From Campylobacter upsaliensis (lineage in GTDB: Bacteria > Campylobacterota > Campylobacteria > Campylobacterales > Campylobacteraceae), in NCBI RefSeq assembly GCF_900637395.1, contig NZ_LR134372.1:248001-312000 (forward strand): a stretch of DNA of 64,000 nt, given 5' to 3'. This document shows positions 29,507 through 37,019 of this stretch, one piece after another. The stretch's first letter is position 1. Each line of letters starts with the position of its first letter. Under the pieces are notes generated by a model. That model searched no databases. It had not been told where the DNA came from and was given only the letters and a program-made list of their open reading frames with translations. Both the position numbers and the translations under genes were made by a program.

Positions 29507-29566
29507 ATCCACCCAGCCCCCTCCCTTTTAGCTGGGTGGTCAGCCCCTGCCCCCAGGGGCTTTTTT
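29507..29566 (+). ncRNA. Candidate ~60-nt small RNA downstream of porA
   Basis: Ten bases after the porA stop there is a consensus extended -10, TGGTATAAT (TATAAT at 29494-29499). A transcript beginning near 29507 would contain hairpin 1 (CCACCCAGC 29509-29517 with GCTGGGTGG 29531-29539) and end at a strong terminator hairpin. The loop of hairpin 1 is C/U-rich (CCCCTCCCTTTTA). The same RNA could simply be the 3' end of porA mRNA. This is a prediction from sequence only. Confidence 0.45.
29542..29566 (+). terminator. porA intrinsic terminator
   Basis: AGCCCCTG (29542-29549) and CAGGGGCT (29554-29561) form a perfect 8-bp GC-rich stem with a CCCC loop, followed by six T residues. This is a textbook intrinsic terminator. 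Confidence 0.9.
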
Positions 29567-29707
29567 CGTTCTAAGCATATAAAATTAACAATTATCCAAG
29601 ACTTAGTTAAAAAATTATTTCTCCCCCCTTATTTTCTTAGAAATAATAAGAATTTTGCATTTTATGATTTATAAAATTTTAGCAAATTATCCTCCACGCT
29701 ATAAAAT

Positions 29708-29920
29708 TTAGTTTTTATCTGCCTTGCCACACTTCCAGCCACTACTTATAGCTAACTTTAAGTCTTAAAGCTCTTTTAAAACTTCTTTTTGTGCTTCGTG
29801 TATGCTACCAGCACCACTTCCAGCGACCACTATACCATACTGATGAAACCTAGCTTTTTATCCGCCTCACTTACTGCCACATTTCCAGCGACTACTATAC
29901 CATTTCAAATAAAGCCTTAT
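29708..29920 (-). pseudogene. Two degraded fragments of ansB
   Basis: Bases 29708-29837 and 29837-29920 are two successive degraded copies of the stretch of ansB lying at about 30098-30285 (AnsB residues ~247-308). For example GTGCTTCGTGTATGCT and CCAGCACCACTTCCAGCGA occur in both copy 1 and the intact gene, and ACTGATGAAACCTAGC with CTCACTTACTGCCAC in both copy 2 and the gene. Each copy has several small deletions and no long open frame. They lie just downstream of the intact gene and in the same orientation. Confidence 0.8.
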
Positions 29921-29966
29921 GAATTACAATGCGTTTTTAAGTGAATTTAAAATTAAAACTTTGAAT

Positions 29967-29987
29967 ATAGGCTCATAAAGAGCCTAT
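29967..29987 (-). terminator. ansB terminator-like hairpin
   Basis: ATAGGCTC (29967-29974) pairs perfectly with GAGCCTAT (29980-29987) around a 5-nt loop, four bases past the ansB stop on the minus strand. The following T tract is interrupted, so strength is uncertain. Confidence 0.6.
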
Positions 29988-29990
29988 GTT

Positions 29991-31025
29991 TTAGTATTTT
30001 AAGAAATACTCTTGAATTTTCTTAACATCGTTAGTCTTAGTTAAAGCTAACATTAGCAAAATTCTAGCTTTTTGTGGGTTTAAATCCTCCGCACTGATGA
30101 AACCTAGCTTTTTATCAGCCTCACTTACTGCCACGCGACCAGCGACTACACGAGAGCTTACAGCGACTTTAAGCCCCTTAGTTAAAAGCTCTTTTAAAAC
30201 TTTTTTTTGTGCTTCGTGTATGCTTCCAGCACCACTTCCAGCGACTACTATACCTTTTGTGCCATTTTCAAATAAAGCTTTAGCAGCCACCCCACTGCCA
30301 TCATTTGAATAGCTATAAAGAATATCTACTTTTGGCAATTCTTTAAGATTTTTTACATCAAAAGGTGCTTTTTTGGTATGAGCTTTTGCGACATTGTTAT
30401 AAAAATAAACTTTACCATCAACGATATAACCCATATCTCCAAAATCAGGCGAAGAGAAAGCATCGACATTTAAAGTATGTGTTTTTACCACAGCTCTAGC
30501 ACTTTGAATTTTATCGTTCATAGCAACCATTACGCCTTTGGCATTTTTATCAGCTGCTAGAGCGACTGCGTTGTAAAGATTTTTAGGACCATCAGCACTT
30601 ATGGCTGTGCTTGGACGCATAGCACCAACTAAAACGACAGGCTTATCGCTTTTAATGGTTAAATTTAAAAAATAAGCCGTTTCCTCCATAGTATCCGTTC
30701 CGTGAGTGATCACCACGCCATCAACTCCACTTGCGAAAAGTTTGTTAATCTCTTGTGCGAGTTTAAGCCAAATTTCATCACGCATATTTGAGCTGTCGAT
30801 ATTTGCGATTTGCTGTCCTTCAATTTTCGCTAAATTTTGAATTTCAGGCACTGCTTTAATCAGCACATCAACACCTACAACACCAGCCGTATAGCCAGTA
30901 GTAGCAACCGCACTATCGATAGACCCTGCTATCGTTCCTCCTGTGGCTAAAATAGCAACTTTTGGTTCCTCCATACTCGCCCCTACTATAAAAAATGCAA
31001 TCATACAAAGCAATAATTTCTTCAT
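29991..31025 (-). CDS. ansB: L-asparaginase, probably periplasmic type II
   Basis: Hydrolyses asparagine to aspartate and ammonia, feeding Campylobacter's amino-acid-based metabolism. Both catalytic threonine motifs are present: ILATGGTIAGS (~residue 26) and GVVITHGTDTMEETAYF (~residue 102), with YTAGVVGVDVLI between them. A hydrophobic N-terminal leader (MKKLLLCMIAFFIVGAS) suggests Sec export; in C. jejuni secreted AnsB is strain-variable and affects tissue colonisation. It is 344 residues long. Degraded copies of its 3' region lie immediately downstream. Confidence 0.95.
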   Translation of the reverse strand: MKKLLLCMIAFFIVGASMEEPKVAILATGGTIAGSIDSAVATTGYTAGVVGVDVLIKAVPEIQNLAKIEGQQIANIDSSNMRDEIWLKLAQEINKLFASGVDGVVITHGTDTMEETAYFLNLTIKSDKPVVLVGAMRPSTAISADGPKNLYNAVALAADKNAKGVMVAMNDKIQSARAVVKTHTLNVDAFSSPDFGDMGYIVDGKVYFYNNVAKAHTKKAPFDVKNLKELPKVDILYSYSNDGSGVAAKALFENGTKGIVVAGSGAGSIHEAQKKVLKELLTKGLKVAVSSRVVAGRVAVSEADKKLGFISAEDLNPQKARILLMLALTKTNDVKKIQEYFLKY

Positions 31026-31115
31026 ATGTGCCTCTTTTAAGAATTTATCTCATCTTTGTGATGAAATATGCTTAATTTTAGCAAAAAAAATTCAATTTTA
31101 ATTACTATTTTTTAA

Positions 31116-31121
31116 TATAAT
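31116..31121 (+). promoter_or_regulatory. accBC promoter -10
   Basis: TATAAT preceded by a T-rich stretch, 33 bp before the accB ATG. AGGAGA lies before the start. Confidence 0.6.
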
Positions 31122-31154
31122 AGCGATTTAAAGTCTTTAATATAGGAGAATTGT

Positions 31155-31607
31155 ATGACTAAAGAAGAGATTAAGGAGCTTGTAAATTTGTTTGCTGAGG
31201 CAAATATTAGCAAGATTAAGATTAAAGAGCAGGACGGCTTTGAAATAGAGCTTGAAAGAGAGATGTTCTGTGATGTGCCAGCGCCTACTACTCCACCTCC
31301 TACTACTCCTCAGCCTATTAATGTCAATGTCGTTAATGAAACTCATCGCACTCCAACTAAAAGCAATCAACCAAGCATTACAAGCCCTATGGTAGGCACT
31401 TTCTACCAAGCGCCAAGCCCGGGTGCAGCACCCTTTGTCAAAGCGGGGGCTAATGTGAAAAAAGGCGACACCATAGCCATAATAGAAGCGATGAAGATTA
31501 TGAACGAGATTGAAGCGGAGTTTGATTGCCGTATCGTTGAAGTTTTAGTTGCGGACGGACAGCCTGTGGAATTTGGCATGCCTTTGTTTGCAGTGGAGAA
31601 ACTATAA
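31155..31607 (+). CDS. accB: Biotin carboxyl carrier protein of acetyl-CoA carboxylase
   Basis: Carries the carboxylated biotin in the first step of fatty-acid synthesis. The 150-residue protein has an N-terminal helical region, a proline/threonine-rich linker (APTTPPPTTPQPINV) and a C-terminal biotinyl domain whose lysine is in EAMKIMNEIEAE. accC begins at the base after its stop. Confidence 0.97.
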   Translation: MTKEEIKELVNLFAEANISKIKIKEQDGFEIELEREMFCDVPAPTTPPPTTPQPINVNVVNETHRTPTKSNQPSITSPMVGTFYQAPSPGAAPFVKAGANVKKGDTIAIIEAMKIMNEIEAEFDCRIVEVLVADGQPVEFGMPLFAVEKL

Positions 31608-32939
31608 ATGGAAATTAAAAGCGTTTTAATAGCAAATCGCGGTGAAATCGCCCTAAGAGCCTTAAGAACGATTAAAGAAATGGGAAAAAGGGCTATTTGT
31701 GTCTATTCTGAAGCGGATAAAGACGCCCTCTATCTCAAATACGCTGACGCAAATATCTGCATAGGTAAGGCAAGAAGTGCGGAGAGTTATCTTAATATCC
31801 CTGCTATTATCACAGCAGCAGAAATTGCGGAGGCAGATGCAATTTTCCCCGGATACGGCTTTTTAAGTGAGAATCAAAATTTTGTCGAAATTTGTGCTAA
31901 ACATAATCTTAAATTTATAGGTCCTTCAGTGGAGGCGATGAATTTAATGAGCGATAAAAGCAAGGCAAAACAAGTAATGCAAAGGGCTGGTGTGCCTGTG
32001 ATCCCCGGAAGTGATGGGGCTTTAGCTGGGGCGGAAGCGGCGAAAAAACTTGCAAAAGAAATAGGCTATCCCGTCATTTTAAAAGCGGCTGCTGGAGGCG
32101 GTGGGCGTGGTATGCGTGTGGTGGATAATGAAAAAGATTTAGAAAAAGCATACTGGTCGGCTGAAAGTGAGGCGATGACGGCTTTTGGAGACGGAACGAT
32201 GTATATGGAAAAATATATCCAAAACCCTCGCCATATCGAAGTGCAAGTCGTAGGAGATAGCTTTGGTAATGTTATACACATAGGCGAGAGAGACTGCTCT
32301 ATGCAAAGGCGTCATCAAAAGCTTATAGAGGAGAGTCCTGCTATTTTGCTTGATGAAAAGACAAGGATAAGATTACACGAAACAGCTGTAAAAGCGGCAA
32401 AAGCCATAGGCTATGAGGGGGCGGGGACTTTTGAATTTTTGGTAGATAAAAATTTGGATTTTTACTTTATAGAAATGAATACGCGTTTGCAGGTAGAACA
32501 CTGCGTAAGCGAAATGGTAAGCGGTATAGACATCATAGAATTGATGATAAAGGTTGCTGAGGGCTATGCCTTGCCTTCGCAAGAGAGTGTTAAATTACGC
32601 GGTCATAGCATAGAGTGTAGAATCACGGCGGAGGATAGCAAGACTTTTTTACCAAGTCCGGGTAAAATCACCAAATATATCCCACCAGCAGGGCGTAATG
32701 TAAGAATGGAAAGCCACTGCTATGAGGGCTATGCGGTGCCGCCTTATTATGACTCGATGATAGGCAAACTTGTCGTGTGGGGGGAGGATAGAAACACGGC
32801 TATTTCTAAAATGAAAGTAGCTTTAAATGAGCTTATCGTTGGGGGGATTAAAACTACGCGTGATTTTCATCTTTCTATGATGGAAAATCCCGATTTTATC
32901 GATAATAACTACGATACAAACTACCTTGCAAGACATTAA
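31608..32939 (+). CDS. accC: Biotin carboxylase subunit of acetyl-CoA carboxylase
   Basis: ATP-grasp enzyme that carboxylates biotin on AccB. Family motifs run in order: VLIANRGEIALRALRTIKEM, FPGYGFLSENQNF, the glycine-rich loop KAAAGGGGRGMRV, and IEMNTRLQVEHCVSEM. It is 443 residues long. In C. jejuni accBC adjoins Cj1289-gltX, which here lies ~29 kb away. Confidence 0.97.
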   Translation: MEIKSVLIANRGEIALRALRTIKEMGKRAICVYSEADKDALYLKYADANICIGKARSAESYLNIPAIITAAEIAEADAIFPGYGFLSENQNFVEICAKHNLKFIGPSVEAMNLMSDKSKAKQVMQRAGVPVIPGSDGALAGAEAAKKLAKEIGYPVILKAAAGGGGRGMRVVDNEKDLEKAYWSAESEAMTAFGDGTMYMEKYIQNPRHIEVQVVGDSFGNVIHIGERDCSMQRRHQKLIEESPAILLDEKTRIRLHETAVKAAKAIGYEGAGTFEFLVDKNLDFYFIEMNTRLQVEHCVSEMVSGIDIIELMIKVAEGYALPSQESVKLRGHSIECRITAEDSKTFLPSPGKITKYIPPAGRNVRMESHCYEGYAVPPYYDSMIGKLVVWGEDRNTAISKMKVALNELIVGGIKTTRDFHLSMMENPDFIDNNYDTNYLARH

Positions 32940-32941
32940 AT

Positions 32942-32961
32942 TTGTAGCCTTAGGGCTACAA
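32942..32961 (+). terminator. Hairpin after accC
   Basis: TTGTAGCC (32942-32949) and GGCTACAA (32954-32961) form a perfect 8-bp stem with a 4-nt loop just past the accC stop. There is no clean T run, so it may be a weak terminator or processing element. The rest of the 208-bp gap to 33148 is AT-rich and shows nothing I recognise. Confidence 0.5.
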
Positions 32962-33147
32962 TGTTAAGTTTATATTTTGCGATAGGTTTTATTAATTTCA
33001 ATAGGCTTTAAACAATTTTAAAAATTTTTGTTTTGGTGTGTTTGTTTGCTTGTAAGTTGTGATGTGAAATGTTGCTTAAATTATGATTTGTTATTATTAA
33101 CATAAATTTAATAATTGCTTAATAATAATTTATTTTTAATACTAAAA

Positions 33148-33768
33148 CTAAATTTCCTCATAAATCTTTAGCACAAATTTTTTACCTTTGTGATAGAAAA
33201 AAGCAGGAAAATCCTCATTAGAGCAAATGCGTAAAAGATTAAATTGCTCTTTTAAACTTTTATCGATGTTTAATTCGCTATCTTTAGGGCTTCTTTTAGG
33301 GTAAAAGCTCTCCACTCCATTTTGCTTTTTAGACTTTAAATTTGGATAAAGTTTTAAAAAATCCTCACAAAGCTCTAAACTGAAAAAAGCTTGCTTGTTT
33401 CTTAATTCTTCGTAAAGCTCATCGCCTCTAAGCTTAAGCGTTTTTTGAAGATAAATATCCCCACTATCCACACCCTTATCCGCCTCAAAAAGCGTGAAAA
33501 CAATGTCATTTTTACCCTCTAAAATTTGATAAAACATAGGCGACCAGCCCTTTCCTTGCGGAAGTTTGGAGGCGTGTATGATGAGATTGTGTTGATTAAG
33601 ATTTAATAAATTTGGCGGGATAATTTTGTGATAAGATAAAATGAAAACGACCTCATAGCCTCTTACTTTTTCATACGCTTCAAAAAAATCCGCCCCAAGT
33701 TTTTTCGCAAATTCCAAAGCCTTTTCATAAAACCACTGATTAGGCGAAGTTACGAGAGCTATTTTCAC
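33148..33768 (-). CDS. Formyltransferase-family protein at end of pse genes
   Basis: A 206-residue protein of the N10-formyl-THF-dependent formyltransferase fold. The catalytic Asn-His-Asp set is recognisable: the Asn before the HNLIIHASKLPQGKGWSP block, its His, and the Asp in ADKGVDSGDIYL. It is too short and divergent for Met-tRNA formyltransferase and resembles sugar N-formyltransferases. The start is GTG at 33768 with AAGGAG upstream; GTGA overlaps the pseH stop. Its location suggests it formylates an amino sugar of the pseudaminic acid type, an inference from context. Confidence 0.72.
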   Translation of the reverse strand: MKIALVTSPNQWFYEKALEFAKKLGADFFEAYEKVRGYEVVFILSYHKIIPPNLLNLNQHNLIIHASKLPQGKGWSPMFYQILEGKNDIVFTLFEADKGVDSGDIYLQKTLKLRGDELYEELRNKQAFFSLELCEDFLKLYPNLKSKKQNGVESFYPKRSPKDSELNIDKSLKEQFNLLRICSNEDFPAFFYHKGKKFVLKIYEEI

Positions 33769-34256
33769 GAAGCTCTCCTTAAAGGATTAAGATAAAGGGT
33801 TACCCCCCCCCCCCCCCCCCGTTTGCAAAGATAAAACATTTTTTCGTCCTCACTGATGATTTTAAAGTCATTTTTAAGATACAAAGTTAAAGCCCTTTCA
33901 TTTGTCTTAAATACACAAGCTTTTAGAATTTGCACTTTTAAAGTGTCAAAAGCATAGTTTAAAACTTCGTTCATTAAAAGTTGTCCTACGCCTCTTAAAT
34001 TCGGCTTTGCATAAAGTCCAAATTCGCAAGTTTGAAGGTTGATATTAAAAAGATGTATCACGCCTATACTTTGCCCCCCTTTAAAAACTACAAAATAACG
34101 CTTACTTTCATCGTTTTTAAGGCTATTTACAAATTTCAAATGCTCTTCTAGGCTGATATTTTGCGTTTTCATAAAATTTCCCACGCTATTACGCCATTTT
34201 AAAAGCTCCTTAAGCTCATTTTCATTAAGAGAGATAAAATTTCTAAGCTCTATCAT
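33765..34256 (-). CDS. pseH: PseH-like N-acetyltransferase with phase-variable C-terminus
   Basis: GNAT enzyme expected to acetylate the 4-amino group of the UDP-sugar precursor of pseudaminic acid. The acetyl-CoA motif is [18 protein letters not shown] (~residue 87) and the [16 protein letters not shown] motif follows. The 163-residue frame ends with Gly147-151 encoded by an 18-G tract. One G fewer stops right after the glycines (151 residues) and one more stops five codons later, so changes alter only the tail and the stop's position relative to the next gene. It overlaps pseG by 4 bp. Confidence 0.85.
   Translation of the reverse strand: MIELRNFISLNENELKELLKWRNSVGNFMKTQNISLEEHLKFVNSLKNDESKRYFVVFKGGQSIGVIHLFNINLQTCEFGLYAKPNLRGVGQLLMNEVLNYAFDTLKVQILKACVFKTNERALTLYLKNDFKIISEDEKMFYLCKRGGGGGVTLYLNPLRRAS
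33803..33820 (-). repeat. Poly-C/G tract of 18 in pseH
   Basis: Eighteen consecutive C on the plus strand (G on the coding strand). Campylobacter tracts of this length vary by slipped-strand mispairing. At 18 the frame runs on to the TGA that overlaps the formyltransferase GTG. Confidence 0.9.
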
Positions 34257-35086
34257 CTATACTCGATTTCATAGTCTTTTTCTAAAAGCCACTGGGCTAG
34301 TTTTTCTTGATTTTTTTGGGTGCAAATGGCTTTAAAATTCGCCTTTAAAAGCAAGGCTTCATTAACTAAACTTGAAGCTTGGATAATGAGTTTTCTACTT
34401 TCGTTCATCGTCTTAGCAAAATGCTCTAAATTCACAGCCAAGCTAATGTTAGGCGTGTTTTGCTCTAAATGCTTTAAGGCTTTTAAATTCTTATTTGCAC
34501 TTGTTGTTGCGATGAGAATTTTCAAGCTTTTGGGAAGATCGAGGGCTAGTTTGGCGGAGAGATTTTTACTATCTGTGCCACCCATACAAATGAAAATATC
34601 CCAAATTTTAGGGCGTTTTTTCTTTGCCTCTTCGTAAAATTCCTCTCTAATCAAAGCATAAGAAAAGCCACATCTAAGCTCGCAAGTAGCAGGGACTAAA
34701 TTTTTATAAAGTGAAGGTTTGGCATAGGCATTAACATTAAGTAAAATATCACAAAAATGAGGCTTTAGCTCATCATCAAAGCTTAAAATTTGCACCTCAC
34801 ACATCGCCTTAATCGCTCTTTCATCTTGCTCTTTAAAATCATAATGATCAAGCACTAAAAGTTCAAAACTTTCTTCTTTAATCAGCCCACAAAGCTCATC
34901 TAGGCTCGTCCCTTCAAGTAAAAAAACCTCATTTGGAATTTTTTCTATGATATTTCCCTCAAGCTCCAAACAAGCAAAGTTCACTTCGTGTCCTAATTTT
35001 TCATATTGCTTTGCTAAAATCAAACAACGCTGTATGTGTCCGTGTCCTATCTTAAAAGAGCTATCCGCACGAATGAGAATTTTCAC
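34253..35086 (-). CDS. pseG: PseG: UDP-2,4-diacetamido-2,4,6-trideoxy-beta-L-altropyranose hydrolase
   Basis: Releases UDP to give the free sugar condensed by PseI in pseudaminic acid synthesis. A GT-B-like nucleotide-sugar fold starts with [20 protein letters not shown], carrying the catalytic-base His region, and the C-terminal half has [16 protein letters not shown]. The length of 277 matches Cj1312. It overlaps pseF and pseH by 4 bp each. Confidence 0.93.
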   Translation of the reverse strand: MKILIRADSSFKIGHGHIQRCLILAKQYEKLGHEVNFACLELEGNIIEKIPNEVFLLEGTSLDELCGLIKEESFELLVLDHYDFKEQDERAIKAMCEVQILSFDDELKPHFCDILLNVNAYAKPSLYKNLVPATCELRCGFSYALIREEFYEEAKKKRPKIWDIFICMGGTDSKNLSAKLALDLPKSLKILIATTSANKNLKALKHLEQNTPNISLAVNLEHFAKTMNESRKLIIQASSLVNEALLLKANFKAICTQKNQEKLAQWLLEKDYEIEYR

Positions 35087-35763
35087 ATCAAAGCCTTATT
35101 TAACGCAAAAAGTTTTTTCGCAAATTCTAAATCCTGTGGCGTGTCAATGTCGCAAACCAAATTTCTAGGCAGCAAATACACGCTAGAATTCGGTGTGAAA
35201 ATCATCTCCTCCTTAAGCCACGCTTCTTTTTTACCAAAATAAAATACCCCCGCATCGTGATACGCCCTTTCTAAATCCTGAGAACGCACAAAATACTGAC
35301 TTTCATCAAACATATAAACCCTTTTTCCCTTCAAATAAAACGCCCTTTGGATAGGATAGTCAAATTCCACAGCGCCAAACAAAAAGCTAAAATCGCCCTT
35401 AATAAATTCTTCATAAGCTTCTTTTAAAAGCTTTGCATTAAGTAAGGGTGCGGTCGCATAAAGACAGCAAATGTTTTCATACCCAGCCCCTATTTTTTCG
35501 CTAACGCTTTTTATAACCTTAGAACTTGAGCTAAAATCATCACTTAACTCCTTTTCCCTCATCAAAGCCCTCGCCCCAAAAACCTCTGCCACTTGCAAAA
35601 TTTCCTCATCATCACTAGAAACCACAACTTCCTCAAAAATGCCTGAATTTAGGGCATTTTCTATACTATAAGCCATCAAGGGTTTGCCACAAAAATCAAT
35701 AATATTTTTTCTTGGAATTCGCTTAGAACCACCACGCGCTGGGATAATGCAAAGACTTTTCAC
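35083..35763 (-). CDS. pseF: CMP-pseudaminic acid synthetase PseF
   Basis: Activates pseudaminic acid with CTP before transfer to flagellin. The cytidylyltransferase motif is [16 protein letters not shown] at the N-terminus, with [11 protein letters not shown] and the C-terminal [13 protein letters not shown]. It is 226 residues long. The sequence favours PseF over NeuA by its neighbours PseG and PseH. It overlaps the Fe-S protein gene by 4 bp. Confidence 0.9.
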   Translation of the reverse strand: MKSLCIIPARGGSKRIPRKNIIDFCGKPLMAYSIENALNSGIFEEVVVSSDDEEILQVAEVFGARALMREKELSDDFSSSSKVIKSVSEKIGAGYENICCLYATAPLLNAKLLKEAYEEFIKGDFSFLFGAVEFDYPIQRAFYLKGKRVYMFDESQYFVRSQDLERAYHDAGVFYFGKKEAWLKEEMIFTPNSSVYLLPRNLVCDIDTPQDLEFAKKLFALNKALM

Positions 35764-37019
35764 TGCTTTAAAGCCTGTGCGATTAATTCAAGGGGGCTTT
35801 TAAAAACCACCTTGCTTTGATTTTGCGTAAGGGCGTTTGAAATTTGCATTCTACAAGCCGAACATTCCGCACTCACCACGCTAGCACCACTTTCATCAAT
35901 CATCTTAGCTTTTTTAAGTCCCACTTTTAAGGTATTTTCATAATAATCACTTTGCATACTCACGCCTCCAAAACCGCAACAAGCATTAGAATCACTCATC
36001 TCAGCAAAGCGGTAATTTACCTTTAAAAAGGCTCTAGGCTCCTTAAACACTCCTTGCATTTTCCTCGCGTGGCAAGGGTCGTGGTAGGTTAAAAGTAAAT
36101 CTCTTTTCCCCTTAGTTTTTAAAAGCTCTAAAAGAGGCGTTTTTTCATAAAAATACCAAGTCGCAAGCTTGATTTTAGGGGCGATTTTAGCCGCTCTTTT
36201 AGCCCACTGCTCCTCCTTTATCATCGTAAAAAAATGCTCCAAATCCACACTAAGCATAGCCGAGCAAGTCGCTTCAGGAGTGATGATATACTCCACACTT
36301 TCAAGTTTTTTTTCAAAATATTCCACATTTTTTTTCGCTAGACTTTCAAGGCTTTTAAAATCCCCTGTGAAAAAATGCGGCGCTCCACAGCAAACCTGCT
36401 CTTTCATCAAATCAACATTAATTTTAAGCTCTTTAGCTATACTAAGCACGGCTTTTGCACTATCTATATAAAAATAATTTGCCAAACAGCCTACAAAAAA
36501 TCCCACGCTTTTTTCTCCGCCATTATCGATAAATTCGGTGTTTTGATTTAAAAAGCTTTTTTGCTTAAAACTAGGCAAAAGTCTGCCTTTTTTGATAAAG
36601 GGTAAAGAAAAACGCGCCTTCATACCAGAATTTTGCAAAGCAAAAGCACAGCTTTGAAATACAAAGCCAAATTTAGCTGCTATATCAAGGGCTTTTCTCG
36701 TGCGTAAAAAATAAAGCAAAAGCCTTTTATACCACGCTATGCCAAATTTCTTAGCGATGTCATAACGCACCGCCTCAATGGCATTATCAACCCTAATGTG
36801 CGATGGGCAAACCTCCACGCAATTCGTGCATAAAAAGCAAGATTCAAACACTCTTTTTGCTTCTTTATCAAGCTCTAAATTTCCCTCTTTATAGGCAGCC
36901 AAAAGGTCTAAAAAACCACGCGGAGAATTAATCTCATCGCGTTTGATTTGATGAATAGTGCAAGTAGGGATACATTTACCACATTTAACACAGCTTTGAG
37001 AAAATTTTGTAAAGTCCAT
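35760..37019 (-). CDS. Fe-S oxidoreductase with two CCG domains (GlcF/LutA-like)
   Basis: Cytoplasmic or membrane-associated electron carrier. Two [4Fe-4S] motifs are at the N-terminus (CVKCGKCIPTCTIHQ and CFLCTNCVEVCPSHI). Two cysteine-rich CCG domains follow (GCLANYF...VCCGAPHFF and CHARKMQ...CCGFGG). The length of 419 is typical of glycolate-oxidase iron-sulfur subunits, but no flavin dehydrogenase partner is adjacent. It corresponds to Cj0991c and starts within the hemN stop. Confidence 0.87.
   Translation of the reverse strand: MDFTKFSQSCVKCGKCIPTCTIHQIKRDEINSPRGFLDLLAAYKEGNLELDKEAKRVFESCFLCTNCVEVCPSHIRVDNAIEAVRYDIAKKFGIAWYKRLLLYFLRTRKALDIAAKFGFVFQSCAFALQNSGMKARFSLPFIKKGRLLPSFKQKSFLNQNTEFIDNGGEKSVGFFVGCLANYFYIDSAKAVLSIAKELKINVDLMKEQVCCGAPHFFTGDFKSLESLAKKNVEYFEKKLESVEYIITPEATCSAMLSVDLEHFFTMIKEEQWAKRAAKIAPKIKLATWYFYEKTPLLELLKTKGKRDLLLTYHDPCHARKMQGVFKEPRAFLKVNYRFAEMSDSNACCGFGGVSMQSDYYENTLKVGLKKAKMIDESGASVVSAECSACRMQISNALTQNQSKVVFKSPLELIAQALKQ

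Larger units (their letters stand above)
29485..29990. other. 506-bp non-coding stretch between porA and ansB
   Basis: It holds, in order: a possible small-RNA promoter and the porA terminator hairpins (29494-29566), about 130 bp of AT-rich sequence in which I recognise nothing, two degraded copies of an internal piece of ansB (29708-29920) and the ansB terminator (29967-29987). No open reading frame here looks genuine. Confidence 0.8.

Noticed and set aside
30097-30312. 71-residue frame antisense to ansB
   Set aside because: It lies fully inside ansB on the opposite strand, with no promoter or Shine-Dalgarno.
32962-33147. Possible small gene or RNA in the accC-formyltransferase gap
   Set aside because: AT-rich sequence with no frame, no consensus -10 and no strong hairpin beyond the one next to accC.
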